From assembly GCF_004919045.1 (NCBI RefSeq), contig NZ_SWDW01000006.1:124001-188000 (forward strand): a stretch of DNA of 64,000 nt, written 5' to 3'. The notes under the pieces are model-generated. The model worked only from the letters and a program-made list of their open reading frames with translations. It was not told where the DNA came from and searched no databases. Shown one piece after another: positions 41,680 to 50,719 of this stretch. The DNA is from Sinomonas albida (GTDB lineage: Bacteria; Actinomycetota; Actinomycetes; Actinomycetales; Micrococcaceae). Numbering within the stretch: position 1 is the stretch's first letter; each line of letters starts with the position of its first letter. A program made the position numbers and the translations under genes.

Positions 41680-42282
41680 CTAGAACGCGGGGTTGACACC
41701 TGTATGGCGTGGATTCTGCAGGTGCGCTGTGTAGAGATTGTGCGGCCAGCTAGCAGGGGGCGCCTTCTCAGGCACTTCCAGCACCTGCTGTACCACTGCA
41801 TCGGCCAGGACCCGTTCGATGTCGGCGCGCGGCCACTCGCTCTCCTGCTTCCTCCGAAGCTCAGTGGCATCCGGCAGGATGTCTTCTCCGAAGTCCATCA
41901 GCACCCCGAGTCGGATCACGCGAGTCAGGCCGCCACGTGCTTCGGCGATATGGGGCGATGTGTGAAGGGCGATAGCGTCCCATACTTCCTGCACCTGCGC
42001 TCCGGATAGCTCGGATTGGGCTGCCAGGAGTTCGGCCGCCGCATTGGCGCCGGTCACCTCGAAGCGTAGTGGCGAGCTTGCTCCGGCGGCAGTTCCCACG
42101 TCGTGGAGCAGTGCGGCTCCCCAGACCATGTCCTCGGGTATGTCGATGTGCTCGCTTTCGGCTATGAGCCGCGCAAAGGAACCGACCCGCACGGAGTGAT
42201 GCAGGATGGGCGCTGAAACCCGGGCCGACACGTACTCGTGCACGATGCGGATGAGAGGACTGTCAGGAACGGGCCAGCGCAT
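41680..42282 (-). CDS. HD-domain phosphohydrolase-like protein
   Basis: A 200-residue protein: HD superfamily metal motif His in LHHSVRVGSF, then HD in AALLHDVGT, and a third His region IALHTSPHIAE. Family members act on cyanamide-like or nucleotide substrates; the NAD-, ligand- or cyanamide hydratase-like subgroup is closest by the IVHEYVSARVSAPILHHSVRV pattern. ATG 42282 begins the family-like part; a longer in-frame reading overlaps the divergent control region. GC is lower than in its neighbours. Confidence 0.8.
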   Translation of the reverse strand: MRWPVPDSPLIRIVHEYVSARVSAPILHHSVRVGSFARLIAESEHIDIPEDMVWGAALLHDVGTAAGASSPLRFEVTGANAAAELLAAQSELSGAQVQEVWDAIALHTSPHIAEARGGLTRVIRLGVLMDFGEDILPDATELRRKQESEWPRADIERVLADAVVQQVLEVPEKAPPASWPHNLYTAHLQNPRHTGVNPAF

Positions 42283-42415
42283 TCTGTTAGCTCTCCAAAT
42301 GGTCGGGGTCGACAGGATTGATTCTCCCCCACCAGCGCGAGATCGGTCGGCCGGGGAGCGGACCATCCAGCGTCTCGTGCGCCCAGTCCCGCGGGCCGGA
42401 GGCGATAATCGGTGG

Positions 42416-43036
42416 GTGCCCTCCTACGCCCCGCTGACGCCCGACGCGCTGGTATCCATGGTTGCCGACCGCTGCCTGGTGCGCGCGGACCGGACCAGGG
42501 TCGCTGTCGACGGCGCGGAAGCGGCCGCGCCAGCCGACTTCGCAGGGAGGATCGCCGCGAGACTGCGCTCAACGGGCCGACCCGCGGAGGTGGTGGAGCT
42601 GAAGGATTTCCTGCTGCCGGCCTCCCAGCGGCTGGAGTTCGGCCGTGAGGACCCCGACAGCTACCGGGAACGCTGGTTCGACTTCGCCGCGCTGGCCCGC
42701 GAGGTGCTGGACCCGCTCGCCGCACGGGGAGCTGCGCAGTGGCTGCCGCGGCTGCGCGACCCGGAAACCGACCGCTCGGTCCGCGCCGAGCGGCAGCCCG
42801 CGCCCGATGGCCTGGTCCTGCTGGTGGCGGGGCCCATGCTGCTGGGCCGCTGGCTGGACTTCGACCTGTCCGTCGCTTTACGGGTCGATGAGCGTGTGCT
42901 CCGCGAACGCACGCCGGCGGAGCTCGCTTTCACGGTGGAAGGCGTCCTTGAGCACGAGAGAGAAAACCGCGAGGAACCCGACATCCTGGTGCGATACAAC
43001 CACCCAGAACGGCCCGCCGTCGCGGTTGCCGCCTGA
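42416..43036 (+). CDS. Uridine kinase-like protein with a degenerate P-loop
   Basis: A 206-residue protein resembling the actinobacterial uridine-kinase-like group: RVAVDGAEAAAPADFAGRIAARL replaces the usual VDGxxGAGKST, so the Lys and Ser/Thr of Walker A are missing. Later parts fit the family (EVVELKDFLLPASQRLEFGREDPDSYRERWFD, LVAGPMLLGRWLD). Catalysis would need another nucleotide-binding mode or may be lost. GTG 42416 is the start. Divergent from the HD gene. Confidence 0.7.
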   Translation: MPSYAPLTPDALVSMVADRCLVRADRTRVAVDGAEAAAPADFAGRIAARLRSTGRPAEVVELKDFLLPASQRLEFGREDPDSYRERWFDFAALAREVLDPLAARGAAQWLPRLRDPETDRSVRAERQPAPDGLVLLVAGPMLLGRWLDFDLSVALRVDERVLRERTPAELAFTVEGVLEHERENREEPDILVRYNHPERPAVAVAA

Positions 43037-43099
43037 TCGCGCCCGGCCGGCAGTAGGTGGGTTCCTTTCTGAGCGCGGACCTGCATCGATCAACGGCGG

Positions 43100-43753
43100 C
43101 TACTGAACCGGGGGTGAGGCGGAGTCGAGAGAGGTCTCGAAGGTCTGGACGTAGTCGATCGCGGCCTGAAGGGCGTCTTTCAGCGGGGTCGTGTTCCGCT
43201 GGACCTGGGAGAGGAGCATGCCGCCCTGGAACGCCGAGAGGAGCAGGTTGGCCAAGCGGGAGGGATCGGCGTCGACGCTGATGCGGCCGAGTTTCTGCAT
43301 GCGCTGAAGACCGTCGCGGAAGATGTCCCGCCACCGGTCGAACGCGCTCGCGAGCTCATCGTGGACGTCGAGGTCGGTCTTGATGATCTCGCTCGCGAGG
43401 GACCCGAGGGTGCAGCCTTCCTGATGGGCACGCTCGAAGCCGACATAGAAATCAGCCCACTCCCGCAACGCATCCAGGCTGTCGAAGCTGGCGAACCGCT
43501 CACTGCGATGGAACGAGAGGACTCGCTCCGCACGCCATTCGATGACGGCCAGCACGAGGCTCTCCTTGGTCGGGAAGTAGTGGTTGAGCTGGGACCCGCT
43601 GACGCCGGCGGCCCGTCGAAGCTGCTCGTTGTTCGTCGCGTGGACGCCCTTGGTGTAGATGAGCTCCGCCGCCTGCTCCAGGATCCGCTCGCGGGTCGCC
43701 TGTCCTTTGTCGGTGAGCTTTCGAGGCTCTCGGATCTCCGCACTGGCTTTCAT
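43100..43753 (-). CDS. TetR-family repressor of the adjacent MFS/oxidoreductase genes
   Basis: A 217-residue protein: HTH at residues about 18-65 (RERILEQAAELIYTKGVHAT and SGSQLNHYFPTKESL), followed by a TetR_C-type ligand domain. ATG 43753 is the family start. It is divergent from the MFS gene, and two inverted repeats of type AGTGGGCT-N4-AGCCCACT lie between the two. Confidence 0.9.
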   Translation of the reverse strand: MKASAEIREPRKLTDKGQATRERILEQAAELIYTKGVHATNNEQLRRAAGVSGSQLNHYFPTKESLVLAVIEWRAERVLSFHRSERFASFDSLDALREWADFYVGFERAHQEGCTLGSLASEIIKTDLDVHDELASAFDRWRDIFRDGLQRMQKLGRISVDADPSRLANLLLSAFQGGMLLSQVQRNTTPLKDALQAAIDYVQTFETSLDSASPPVQ

Positions 43754-43772
43754 ACTCCAATCATAGACTGAC

Positions 43773-43792
43773 AGTGGGCTTGACAGCCCACT
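43773..43792. promoter_or_regulatory. TetR operator 1
   Basis: AGTGGGCT-TGAC-AGCCCACT, perfect 8-bp arms. The centre forms TTGACA, the -35 box of the MFS promoter, so bound repressor would block RNA polymerase directly. It also lies 20 nt from the tetR start, suggesting autorepression. Confidence 0.8.
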
Positions 43793-43808
43793 TTCAAGAG
43801 CGCTTAAT
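43780..43808 (+). promoter_or_regulatory. Promoter of the MFS gene embedded in the operator
   Basis: TTGACA (43780-43785), 17 bp, CTTAAT (43803-43808). The -35 box is at the exact centre of operator 1, and operator 2 follows the -10 box. Confidence 0.65.
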
Positions 43809-43814
43809 GGAGGA

Positions 43815-43834
43815 AGTGGGCTAGCAAGCCCAAA
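43815..43834. promoter_or_regulatory. TetR operator 2
   Basis: AGTGGGCT-AGCA-AGCCCAAA: the same arms as operator 1 with two mismatches at the outer right end. It is placed over the expected transcription start of the MFS gene. Confidence 0.7.
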
Positions 43835-43899
43835 AAATCCATGGGTCGAGATCACGGTTCACAGCCGCCTTCATTCCCGGCCCCCAGGAGGTGTCTGCT

Positions 43900-45192
43900 G
43901 TGCCACGACCGAACGTCCGTGTCGAACAGGAAGTAGGACCAGCGAAAGACAAGATCGGCAGCGAGCAATCGCTCTGGCTAGCCTTCGCTTCAGCAGTCGT
44001 CGCCTTGCTCGCTTCGTTTGCCACGGTGGGATCGACGATTCCGCTGTTCAACATCTACAGGGCCCAGGACGGGTTCAACAGTGCCGACATTTCCCTGACT
44101 GTGGTCGCCTACTCGGTCGGCACTCTCGGGACACTGTTGGTCATGGGCCGTCTGTCCAACCATGCGGGCAGGCGCCCCGTCTCCATCGCCAGCCTCGCCT
44201 TCCTGATTGCGGGAACCCTGACGCTGTTGAACGTGCATCACATCGGCATCCTGATCGTCGGTAGGCTGCTGATGGGAGTCGGTGCCGGGTTGGCCAGCAG
44301 CAGCCTTACCTCCTACATCGTCGACGCGGCCCCGGCCAAGCCGGCGTGGCTGGCGTCCGTGGCCTCCAGCCAAACGGTCATGCTCGGGCTGGCCGTGGGC
44401 GCCGTTGCATCAGGTGCCCTGGTCCAGTTCGGGCCCTGGCCCCGCGACCTCGTATACCTTGTCGACACCGGCTTCCTCCTGCTCGCAGCAACGATGATCG
44501 CCGTCAGCCCCGAAACCGTGACCAGAACAGCGGGCGGTTGGCGGTCACTGCGGCCCAGCGTCCGCGTGCCGGTCGGGGCCAGGCATCTGCTCCCCGTCGC
44601 GTCCGCGGTCTTCCTCGCTACCTGGGCAACCGGCGCCTTCTACCAGGCCTTCGTTCCGGCGCTGGTCCAAGACCAGCTCCGAACCAGCAGCCCGCTCGTC
44701 CTTGGACTGGTGTTCGCCGCCTACATGGGCTCGAGCGCGTTCGGGGCTCCAATCGGCGGCCGGTTCACAGCGGCTGGCGCTCAGCGCATCGGCATGGTCG
44801 GATTCGCCGTGGGGTGGATCGGCCTCATCACCGCGATCGCCACCGGGGCGCTGCCGCTGTTCATCGCGGCAACCGTCCTCGCCGGCGCCGGCCAGGGCAT
44901 CGCCATCAGCGCCGCCACCCGGGCCCTCCTGCACGGCGGAACCTCGGCCGACCGGGCACCGATCCTCGCAGTGGTCTACCTCATCTCCTACAGCGGCGCG
45001 ACTGCCCCCAGCCTCATCTCGGCTCAGCTCTCCGGAGCCTTCTCGCTGCCGCAGCTCGCACTCGGATACGGGGGCCTCGCGCTCCTCGCCACACTGTTCA
45101 CGGCCCTCTCCGCGCACAATCCCCGTACACCAGCGATCAGCGAAAGCCGCGTGCGCCAAGCTGCCAAAGCGCCCCAGGGGAACAGCCTGTGA
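43900..45192 (+). CDS. MFS drug/metabolite efflux transporter
   Basis: A 430-residue membrane protein with 12 predicted segments and the loop motif MGRLSNHAGRRPVSIA (variant of G-x-x-D-R-x-G-R-R). CAGGAG at 43885-43890 leaves the GTG at 43891 without spacing, so GTG 43900 (9 nt away) is the better start. A TetR repressor with operators over the promoter is typical of efflux pumps; the substrate may also be that of the quinone-oxidoreductase-like enzyme downstream. Confidence 0.88.
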   Translation: MPRPNVRVEQEVGPAKDKIGSEQSLWLAFASAVVALLASFATVGSTIPLFNIYRAQDGFNSADISLTVVAYSVGTLGTLLVMGRLSNHAGRRPVSIASLAFLIAGTLTLLNVHHIGILIVGRLLMGVGAGLASSSLTSYIVDAAPAKPAWLASVASSQTVMLGLAVGAVASGALVQFGPWPRDLVYLVDTGFLLLAATMIAVSPETVTRTAGGWRSLRPSVRVPVGARHLLPVASAVFLATWATGAFYQAFVPALVQDQLRTSSPLVLGLVFAAYMGSSAFGAPIGGRFTAAGAQRIGMVGFAVGWIGLITAIATGALPLFIAATVLAGAGQGIAISAATRALLHGGTSADRAPILAVVYLISYSGATAPSLISAQLSGAFSLPQLALGYGGLALLATLFTALSAHNPRTPAISESRVRQAAKAPQGNSL

Positions 45193-45318
45193 CGATGGGA
45201 ACGGGAGCCCGAGCCACCTGCCACCGCATCCCATGGCACAGATCACTTCCCCGGATAACCCGGCATATTCCCTTCGACCTTCCGCCCAGATCCCGAGACA
45301 ACGACAGAGGAGAAAACA

Positions 45319-46236
45319 ATGAAAGCCATCGTGGCAACCGACAAGGCCGCAGGACTCGCCGGGATGACACTGGCCGATCGCCCCGAGCCGACGGCGGCCA
45401 TCAATGACGTGATCGTCCAAATCCATGCCTCGGGATTCGTCCCGACTGAGTTGGAGTGGCCGTCAACCTGGACTGACCGCGCCGGACGCGACCGGACACC
45501 GTCGATACCGGGCCACGAACTGGCCGGCGTAGTCACCGCCCTCGGCTACGGCACGACTGGGCTGTCTGTCGGGCAGCGGGTCTTCGGGCTCGCGGATTGG
45601 CATCGCGACGGGACCCTTGCCGAGTATGTGGCCATCGAGGCACGCAACCTCGCCGCGCTGCCCGGCGACGTGGACTTCACGGTAGCCGCATCCCTGCCGA
45701 TCTCAGGCCTGACCGCGTGGCAGGGCCTGTTCCAGCACGGCCGCCTGCAGGCCGGCCAGACAGTCCTTGCCCACGGCGCGGCCGGGGCCGTCGGGACGAT
45801 GGTGACCCAGCTCGCCCGTGAAGCCGGCGCCTATGTCATCGGCACAGGCCGAGCGGCCGACCGTGAGAAGGCGCTCGACTTCGGAGCGCACGAGTTCCTC
45901 AACCTCGAGAACGATGCGCTCGACGCTGTCGGCGGCGTCGACCTGGTCTTCGATGTCATCGGAGGCGACATCCAGAAGCGGTCCGCGGCCCTGATCAACC
46001 CCGGGGGAACGCTGGTGTCCATCGTCGGGCCGGTCACCGCCCGCCCGGCCGACGGCTTAGCGGTGGACTTCGTTGTCGAAACTGATCGCGCCGAGCTGGT
46101 CGAGATCGTGCAGCGGGTCCGTGACGGCCGACTGCGGACGAACATCGACGGCATCGCGCCCCTCGACCAGGCGGTCTCCGCCCTCAACCCCGCCGTCCGC
46201 CGCATGGGAAAGACGATCATCAGCATCCGCCCGTAA
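45319..46236 (+). CDS. NADP-dependent zinc-free quinone oxidoreductase-like MDR protein
   Basis: A 305-residue medium-chain reductase: GHELAGVVTALGYGTTGLSVG, the substrate-domain/cofactor-domain crossover AASLPISGLTAWQGLF, and the NADPH loop LAHGAAGAVGTMVTQLAR. The structural zinc Cys cluster of alcohol dehydrogenases is absent. GGAGAA lies before the ATG. It probably reduces quinones or enones as part of a TetR-controlled detoxification pair with the MFS pump 126 nt upstream. Confidence 0.9.
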   Translation: MKAIVATDKAAGLAGMTLADRPEPTAAINDVIVQIHASGFVPTELEWPSTWTDRAGRDRTPSIPGHELAGVVTALGYGTTGLSVGQRVFGLADWHRDGTLAEYVAIEARNLAALPGDVDFTVAASLPISGLTAWQGLFQHGRLQAGQTVLAHGAAGAVGTMVTQLAREAGAYVIGTGRAADREKALDFGAHEFLNLENDALDAVGGVDLVFDVIGGDIQKRSAALINPGGTLVSIVGPVTARPADGLAVDFVVETDRAELVEIVQRVRDGRLRTNIDGIAPLDQAVSALNPAVRRMGKTIISIRP

Positions 46237-46368
46237 CACGCGTAGAAGCTGAAGGTGGGCGGCCAGTCCCCCTTCCAACACAATGGCTCTGGATCTCCCA
46301 CCACAGTTGGAGCCCCCGCTCCCCCTGAGATCGCTCGTAACGCTGTCGTCCCGATCGGCTACCGCGGG

Positions 46369-46397
46369 ATGTATAGATGTATGGACAGGTTTACCTG
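46369..46397. promoter_or_regulatory. Repeat cluster upstream of phnD, candidate PhnF site
   Basis: ATGTATAG/ATGTATGG direct repeats (46369-46384) followed by CAGGTTTACCTG (46386-46397, one-mismatch palindrome). GTATAGAT resembles GTCTAGAT in the inverted repeat in front of phnG. They lie in a 279-nt non-coding stretch whose other parts show nothing recognisable. Confidence 0.4.
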
Positions 46398-46515
46398 TTG
46401 GTCACTCACCCGTGGCCGCGTTTTACCTCCGGTTCCTTAAGTTCGTCCTGACGCGCACCGGTATCTCACTCCCTATTCATGCACGAGTGCGCTTGAATCG
46501 AAGGGATCCATTTCA

Positions 46516-47493
46516 ATGTTCCTGTCTCGCACCAAGCGCCTCGGCGCAGTCGCGACGTTCGTCGCATCGCTCGCGGCCGTGGCGGCCCTCGCGGGTTGTT
46601 CCTCGTCCGGCTCGACCTCGGTCTCAGACCAGGGCGCCGACAAGGGCACGTGGGCCAAGGCCGAGGGAACGATCGTCTTCGGCGCCACGCCCGATCAGGC
46701 CGGCTCGGACGCCAACGTCAAGCCGATCGAGGACTACATCGCCAAGACGACCGGCTACAAGGTCGAGTACTACCCCACGGCCGACTACACCGCCCTCATC
46801 GCCGCCGCGGTCGCCGGCAAGGTCGACGTCACGACGTCGGGCGCGCTCCAGTACGTCATGGCCATCAACAAGGGCGCGAAGCTTGACCCGGTCGCCGCCC
46901 AGCTCAACTCGCCCACCGTCAAGGACCCGGGCTACTACTCCGAGGCGATCGTCCCCGCCGGCTCGAGCATCACGAGCCTCGCCGACGCGAAGGGCAAGAC
47001 GGTCTGCTTCGTCGACCCCAACTCGACCTCGGGCTTCCTCTTCGGCCTCTACCAGCTGCACAAGGCCGGCCTTGACGTCAACGCGACGGGCAAGGACGCC
47101 TCCGGCAACCCGACGTTCGCGGACTTCAAGGTGCATTTCGCGGGCGCCCACGACAAGTCGGAGCAGACGGTCGCGTCGAAGCAGTGCGACGTCGGCTTCG
47201 CGGAAGACACCATCGCTGAGGCCGGCGCCCAGAAGGGCGAGGTCAAGGTGATCGGCAAAGAGTACGTGCCGGGCGGCCCGTTCTCCGTCTCGAGCACCCT
47301 GCCGGCCGAGGCGAAGAAGAAGGTCACCGAGGCCCTGCAGGGCGCGACGCTCGACGCCGTCAAGAGCTCCGGCGTCACCCTCACCCCGGGCTTCTCCAAG
47401 GGCTACTTCGGCGTCAAGGCCGAAAATGCCGACTACTACAAGACGATCACGGACCTGTGCTCGCAGATCCCTGCGGCCAAGTGCGCGAAGTAG
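46516..47493 (+). CDS. phnD: Phosphonate/phosphite-binding lipoprotein
   Basis: A 325-residue protein. Its lipoprotein signal has lipobox LAGC (Cys28) followed by a Ser-rich spacer. The PhnD fold is shown by IVFGATPDQAGSDANVKPIEDYIAKTTGYKV, SGALQYVMAINKGA, GKTVCFVDPNSTSGFLF (phosphonate-binding Ser/Thr loop) and GFAEDTIAEA. It delivers phosphonate, phosphite or phosphate esters to PhnC-PhnE encoded downstream. Confidence 0.95.
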   Translation: MFLSRTKRLGAVATFVASLAAVAALAGCSSSGSTSVSDQGADKGTWAKAEGTIVFGATPDQAGSDANVKPIEDYIAKTTGYKVEYYPTADYTALIAAAVAGKVDVTTSGALQYVMAINKGAKLDPVAAQLNSPTVKDPGYYSEAIVPAGSSITSLADAKGKTVCFVDPNSTSGFLFGLYQLHKAGLDVNATGKDASGNPTFADFKVHFAGAHDKSEQTVASKQCDVGFAEDTIAEAGAQKGEVKVIGKEYVPGGPFSVSSTLPAEAKKKVTEALQGATLDAVKSSGVTLTPGFSKGYFGVKAENADYYKTITDLCSQIPAAKCAK

Positions 47494-47533
47494 CGAAGTA
47501 GTCGCGGCGTAGTCGACGAGTAGGGACACAGCC

Positions 47534-48376
47534 ATGAACAGCACGACGATCTCTCCCGTGATCCGCCTCTCCGGCGTCAGCAAGGATTTCGGTTCCACGC
47601 GGGCGCTGAGCGGCGTCGACCTCACGGTCGAACGCGGGGAGGTCGTCGTGCTGCTCGGTCTCTCGGGCTCGGGCAAGTCGACGCTGCTGCGTCACCTCGA
47701 CGGGCTCGAGCTGCCGACGCGAGGCGACGTCGAGGTTCTCGGCCGCAGCCTCCCCAAGCTGAAGGCGCACGAGCTGCGCCGCGTGCGCGCCCGCGTCGCC
47801 ATGATCTTCCAGCAGTTCGAGCTCGTGCCGTCGCTCACGGTGCTCGAGAACGTGCTGACCGGGGCGCTCGCCCGGCTGAAGGGCCCGCGCCTCGGGCTCT
47901 GGGCCTACCCGAAGCAGCTCAAGCTCGCCGCGCTGACCCACCTCGACCGGGTCGGCATGCTGGAGAAGGCGTACGAGCGCGCCGACCAGCTCTCGGGCGG
48001 CCAGCAGCAGCGCGTCGCGATTGCCCGCGCCCTCATGCAGAGCCCCGAGATCCTGCTCGCCGACGAGCCCGTGGCGAGCCTCGACCCCGAATCCAGCGCG
48101 CAGGTCATGCGACTCATCCGCGAGATCGCGGCCGACGACGGACTGACAGTCGTGTGCAGCCTGCACCAAGTCGACCTCGCCCTTGGCTGGGGCGACCGCA
48201 TCGTCGGGCTGCGCCACGGGGAGGTCGTTCTCGACACGCCCGCCATGGGCCTCTCCAAGAGCCAGGTCATGGAGATCTACGGCCGGGTCGCCACCTCGAC
48301 CGCGGAGCTGAGCGCGATCGAGAGCGAGCTCAGGGATGCGGAGTTCGCCGCACAGGCAACGGACGGCATCCGTTGA
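47534..48376 (+). CDS. phnC: Phosphonate ABC transporter ATP-binding protein
   Basis: A 280-residue ATPase: Walker A GLSGSGKST, Q-loop MIFQQFELVPSLTVLENVL, signature LSGGQQQRVAIA, Walker B ILLADEPVASLDPES, switch VVCSLHQVDLALGWGDRI. The insert GPRLGLWAYPKQLKLAAL is typical of PhnC. The stop overlaps the phnE TTG start (TTGA). Confidence 0.95.
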   Translation: MNSTTISPVIRLSGVSKDFGSTRALSGVDLTVERGEVVVLLGLSGSGKSTLLRHLDGLELPTRGDVEVLGRSLPKLKAHELRRVRARVAMIFQQFELVPSLTVLENVLTGALARLKGPRLGLWAYPKQLKLAALTHLDRVGMLEKAYERADQLSGGQQQRVAIARALMQSPEILLADEPVASLDPESSAQVMRLIREIAADDGLTVVCSLHQVDLALGWGDRIVGLRHGEVVLDTPAMGLSKSQVMEIYGRVATSTAELSAIESELRDAEFAAQATDGIR

Positions 48377-50109
48377 CCGCGCTCGACGTCGCCGGGCCGT
48401 CCGCGGGGTCGGCGGAGGACGTCGCGGCCCGCGCTCCACGGCGCGCCTTCCCGGCGGAGCGCGCGTGCGCCGTCGTCGTCCTCGTGGCGATGCTGATCTT
48501 CTCGGTCTGGTCGCTCTCGATGCTCGACTTCTCGTGGGGGAACATCCAGTCCAGCTGGAATATCGCCGTCAAGGTGTTTTCCCGGATGGGCCCGATCAGC
48601 CTCCCTGGACCGGAGGACCTCTTCAGCCTGATCGGCATCACGTTCGGCATCGTGGTGCTGGGCACGCTCGCCGCCTCGCTCATCTCGATTCCGGTCGCCT
48701 TGCTCGCCGCGGCCAACACGACCCCGGCGCCGTGGTTGCGCCCGGTCGGACGCGCGATCGGCGTCATCACGCGCGCCGTGCCCGATGTGGTCCTAGCCCT
48801 CGCGTTCTCGCTCACTTTTGCGCTCGGGAGCCCGCTCCCCGGCATCTTCGCCCTGGGCATCCACTCGATCGGCATGATCTCGAAGCTGTTCGCCGACGCG
48901 ATTGAGAATTCCGACGACGGCCCGCGCCTCGCGATCCGCGCCGCTGGCGGCTCGCGCGCGCAGGAGTTCTGGTCCGGGGTGTTCCCTCAGGTCCTGCCCT
49001 CGTGGATCGCGACCGCGCTGCATCGTTTCGACATCAACCTGCGCGGCTCGGCGATCCTCGGCTATGCGGGCGTCGGCGGCCTCGGCTACGCCATGAAGGT
49101 CGCGTTCGCGGAGTTCCCCACCGGCTACGGTCGGGGCCTCGGGATCGCGTGCGTCATCTTCGTGATGTGCGTGGTCCTCGAGATCGTCTCCTCGACGATC
49201 AGGCGCAATCTGCTCGGTGTGCAGCCCCTTGGCAGGGGACTCGGCGACCGGATCGTGCGCGCGGCGACGAAGAACCGGCCCGCCCCGGCCCAGCGAGTGG
49301 CCCCTCGCGGCGAGGTCGATGTGCACCGGATGCTGCGCCGCCCGTGGACCCGCGACCGCGTGCGCGACACGAGCTGGACCGCCACGGGCCTTCTTGTCGT
49401 CGTCGCTGCGTGGTTCCTCACTGACATCGACTTCTCCCAGGTGCAGTGGCAGTTCGTTCCCCGTACGATCGAGAGCTTCTGGCCGCCGGACCTGGGCTCG
49501 TATTCCTTCGCCGACTTCGCGCAGGCCATGCTCGTGACCATCCAAGTGGCGTTTGCCGCGGCCTTGCTTTCGCTCGTGTTCTCCCTGGTCTTCGGCTCGC
49601 TCGCGGCCCGCAACGTGGCCCCGAGCGGCGGAGTCCGGAACACGTTCCGCGTCATCCTCGTGATCTTCCGCGGCGTCCCCGAGCTCGTTCTCGCGATCTT
49701 CCTCATCATGGTGACGGGCCTCGGGAACCAGGCGGGCGTCGTTGCCCTCGCGTTCGGCGGCATTGGCCTGCTCGGGAAGCTCATCGCCGACTCGTTCGAG
49801 GAAGTGCCGAACGGCCCGGAGCGCGCCCTCACGGCCGCGGGCGCAAGCCGGGCGCAGCGCTACCTCGCCGCGACCTGGCCGCAGGGATTGCCGTCGCTCA
49901 TCGGCAACTCGCTGTACCTCGTCGACACGAATATCCGCTCGGCCACGATCCTCGGCATTGTCGGCGGCAGCGGGATCGGCTTTTACCTGACGAACGCCTC
50001 GACAGTGCTCACGCTGCACGGCCAGGTCACGACACTCGTGCTCATGGTGATCGTCACGGTGCTCGCAGTCGAGGGCGTCGCCGCCTGGATGCGGCGCGTG
50101 TTCCGCTGA
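48373..50109 (+). CDS. phnE: Phosphonate ABC transporter permease, tandem fusion of two PhnE domains
   Basis: A 578-residue membrane protein with a TTG start. Residues about 1-300 and 330-578 are each a complete PhnE permease: the EAA-type loops are DNSDDGPRLAIRAAGGSRAQEFWSGV and FEEVPNGPERALTAAGASRAQRYLAA, and each half has about six segments. The joining stretch (residues 300-330) is charged and Arg-rich. Most bacteria have one phnE or two separate ones; the fusion guarantees a heterodimer-like channel. It converges on phnN 13 nt away. Confidence 0.92.
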   Translation: MTALDVAGPSAGSAEDVAARAPRRAFPAERACAVVVLVAMLIFSVWSLSMLDFSWGNIQSSWNIAVKVFSRMGPISLPGPEDLFSLIGITFGIVVLGTLAASLISIPVALLAAANTTPAPWLRPVGRAIGVITRAVPDVVLALAFSLTFALGSPLPGIFALGIHSIGMISKLFADAIENSDDGPRLAIRAAGGSRAQEFWSGVFPQVLPSWIATALHRFDINLRGSAILGYAGVGGLGYAMKVAFAEFPTGYGRGLGIACVIFVMCVVLEIVSSTIRRNLLGVQPLGRGLGDRIVRAATKNRPAPAQRVAPRGEVDVHRMLRRPWTRDRVRDTSWTATGLLVVVAAWFLTDIDFSQVQWQFVPRTIESFWPPDLGSYSFADFAQAMLVTIQVAFAAALLSLVFSLVFGSLAARNVAPSGGVRNTFRVILVIFRGVPELVLAIFLIMVTGLGNQAGVVALAFGGIGLLGKLIADSFEEVPNGPERALTAAGASRAQRYLAATWPQGLPSLIGNSLYLVDTNIRSATILGIVGGSGIGFYLTNASTVLTLHGQVTTLVLMVIVTVLAVEGVAAWMRRVFR

Positions 50110-50122
50110 CGGTTCGCTGCCG

Positions 50123-50719
50123 CTACGTGCGCGCCCGCAGGATCGCTGTGACGAGTGCCTGGCCGCCCTCGGCGAGAGTGCCGTCATTGCGGATCTCGAC
50201 GTCCACCGGGTGGTGGGGCGCGGGGTCGACGCGCGCGAGGCGCTGCGCGATATCGTGCGGCGCCTCGCGTCCACGGCCGCGCAGGCGCTGCGCCCGCACG
50301 TCGTCGGAGAGCGTCACCCGCACGACGACGAACCGCTCGTAGCGCACGGCGAGCGCGCCGAGCACACCACGCGAGACGTTGGCGACGACGGCGCGGCCGG
50401 CGAGGATGTCGCCGTCGACCGCCGCCGGAATGCCGTAGCCGAGCCCGTGGGCGCGCCACCACACGGCGAAGGCGTTGCGCTCGCAGGCCTCTGCGAACTC
50501 CGCCTCGCCGATCGGCTCGTGGTCCTCGCCCGCGCCCGCCGGCCGCGTGATGACGCGGCGCGGGAAGCGCACGGCGCCCTCGTCGAGGCGCTCGCGGGCG
50601 TAGGAGAGGAGCGCGTCCTTGCCCACGCCGCTCGCGCCGACGACGGCGAGGAACGCCCCCGGGCCCACGGTGTCCACGCGGTTCTGCACGGGCAGCACCG
50701 GGCGCCGCTCGCCGCTCAC
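50123..50719 (-). CDS. phnN: Ribose 1,5-bisphosphate phosphokinase
   Basis: A 198-residue P-loop kinase of guanylate-kinase fold: Walker A VVGASGVGKDAL, FPRRVITRPA, AVWWRAHGLGYGIPAAVDG and VRVTLSDDVRAQRLRGRGRE. The GTG at 50719 overlaps the phnM stop (GTGA), so it replaces an earlier in-frame start. It converts ribose 1,5-bisphosphate to PRPP, the last step of the C-P lyase route. Confidence 0.92.
   Translation of the reverse strand: MSGERRPVLPVQNRVDTVGPGAFLAVVGASGVGKDALLSYARERLDEGAVRFPRRVITRPAGAGEDHEPIGEAEFAEACERNAFAVWWRAHGLGYGIPAAVDGDILAGRAVVANVSRGVLGALAVRYERFVVVRVTLSDDVRAQRLRGRGREAPHDIAQRLARVDPAPHHPVDVEIRNDGTLAEGGQALVTAILRART

Noticed and set aside
48793-50274. Minus-strand open frame opposite phnE
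   Set aside because: No domain, and the plus strand clearly encodes two PhnE domains.
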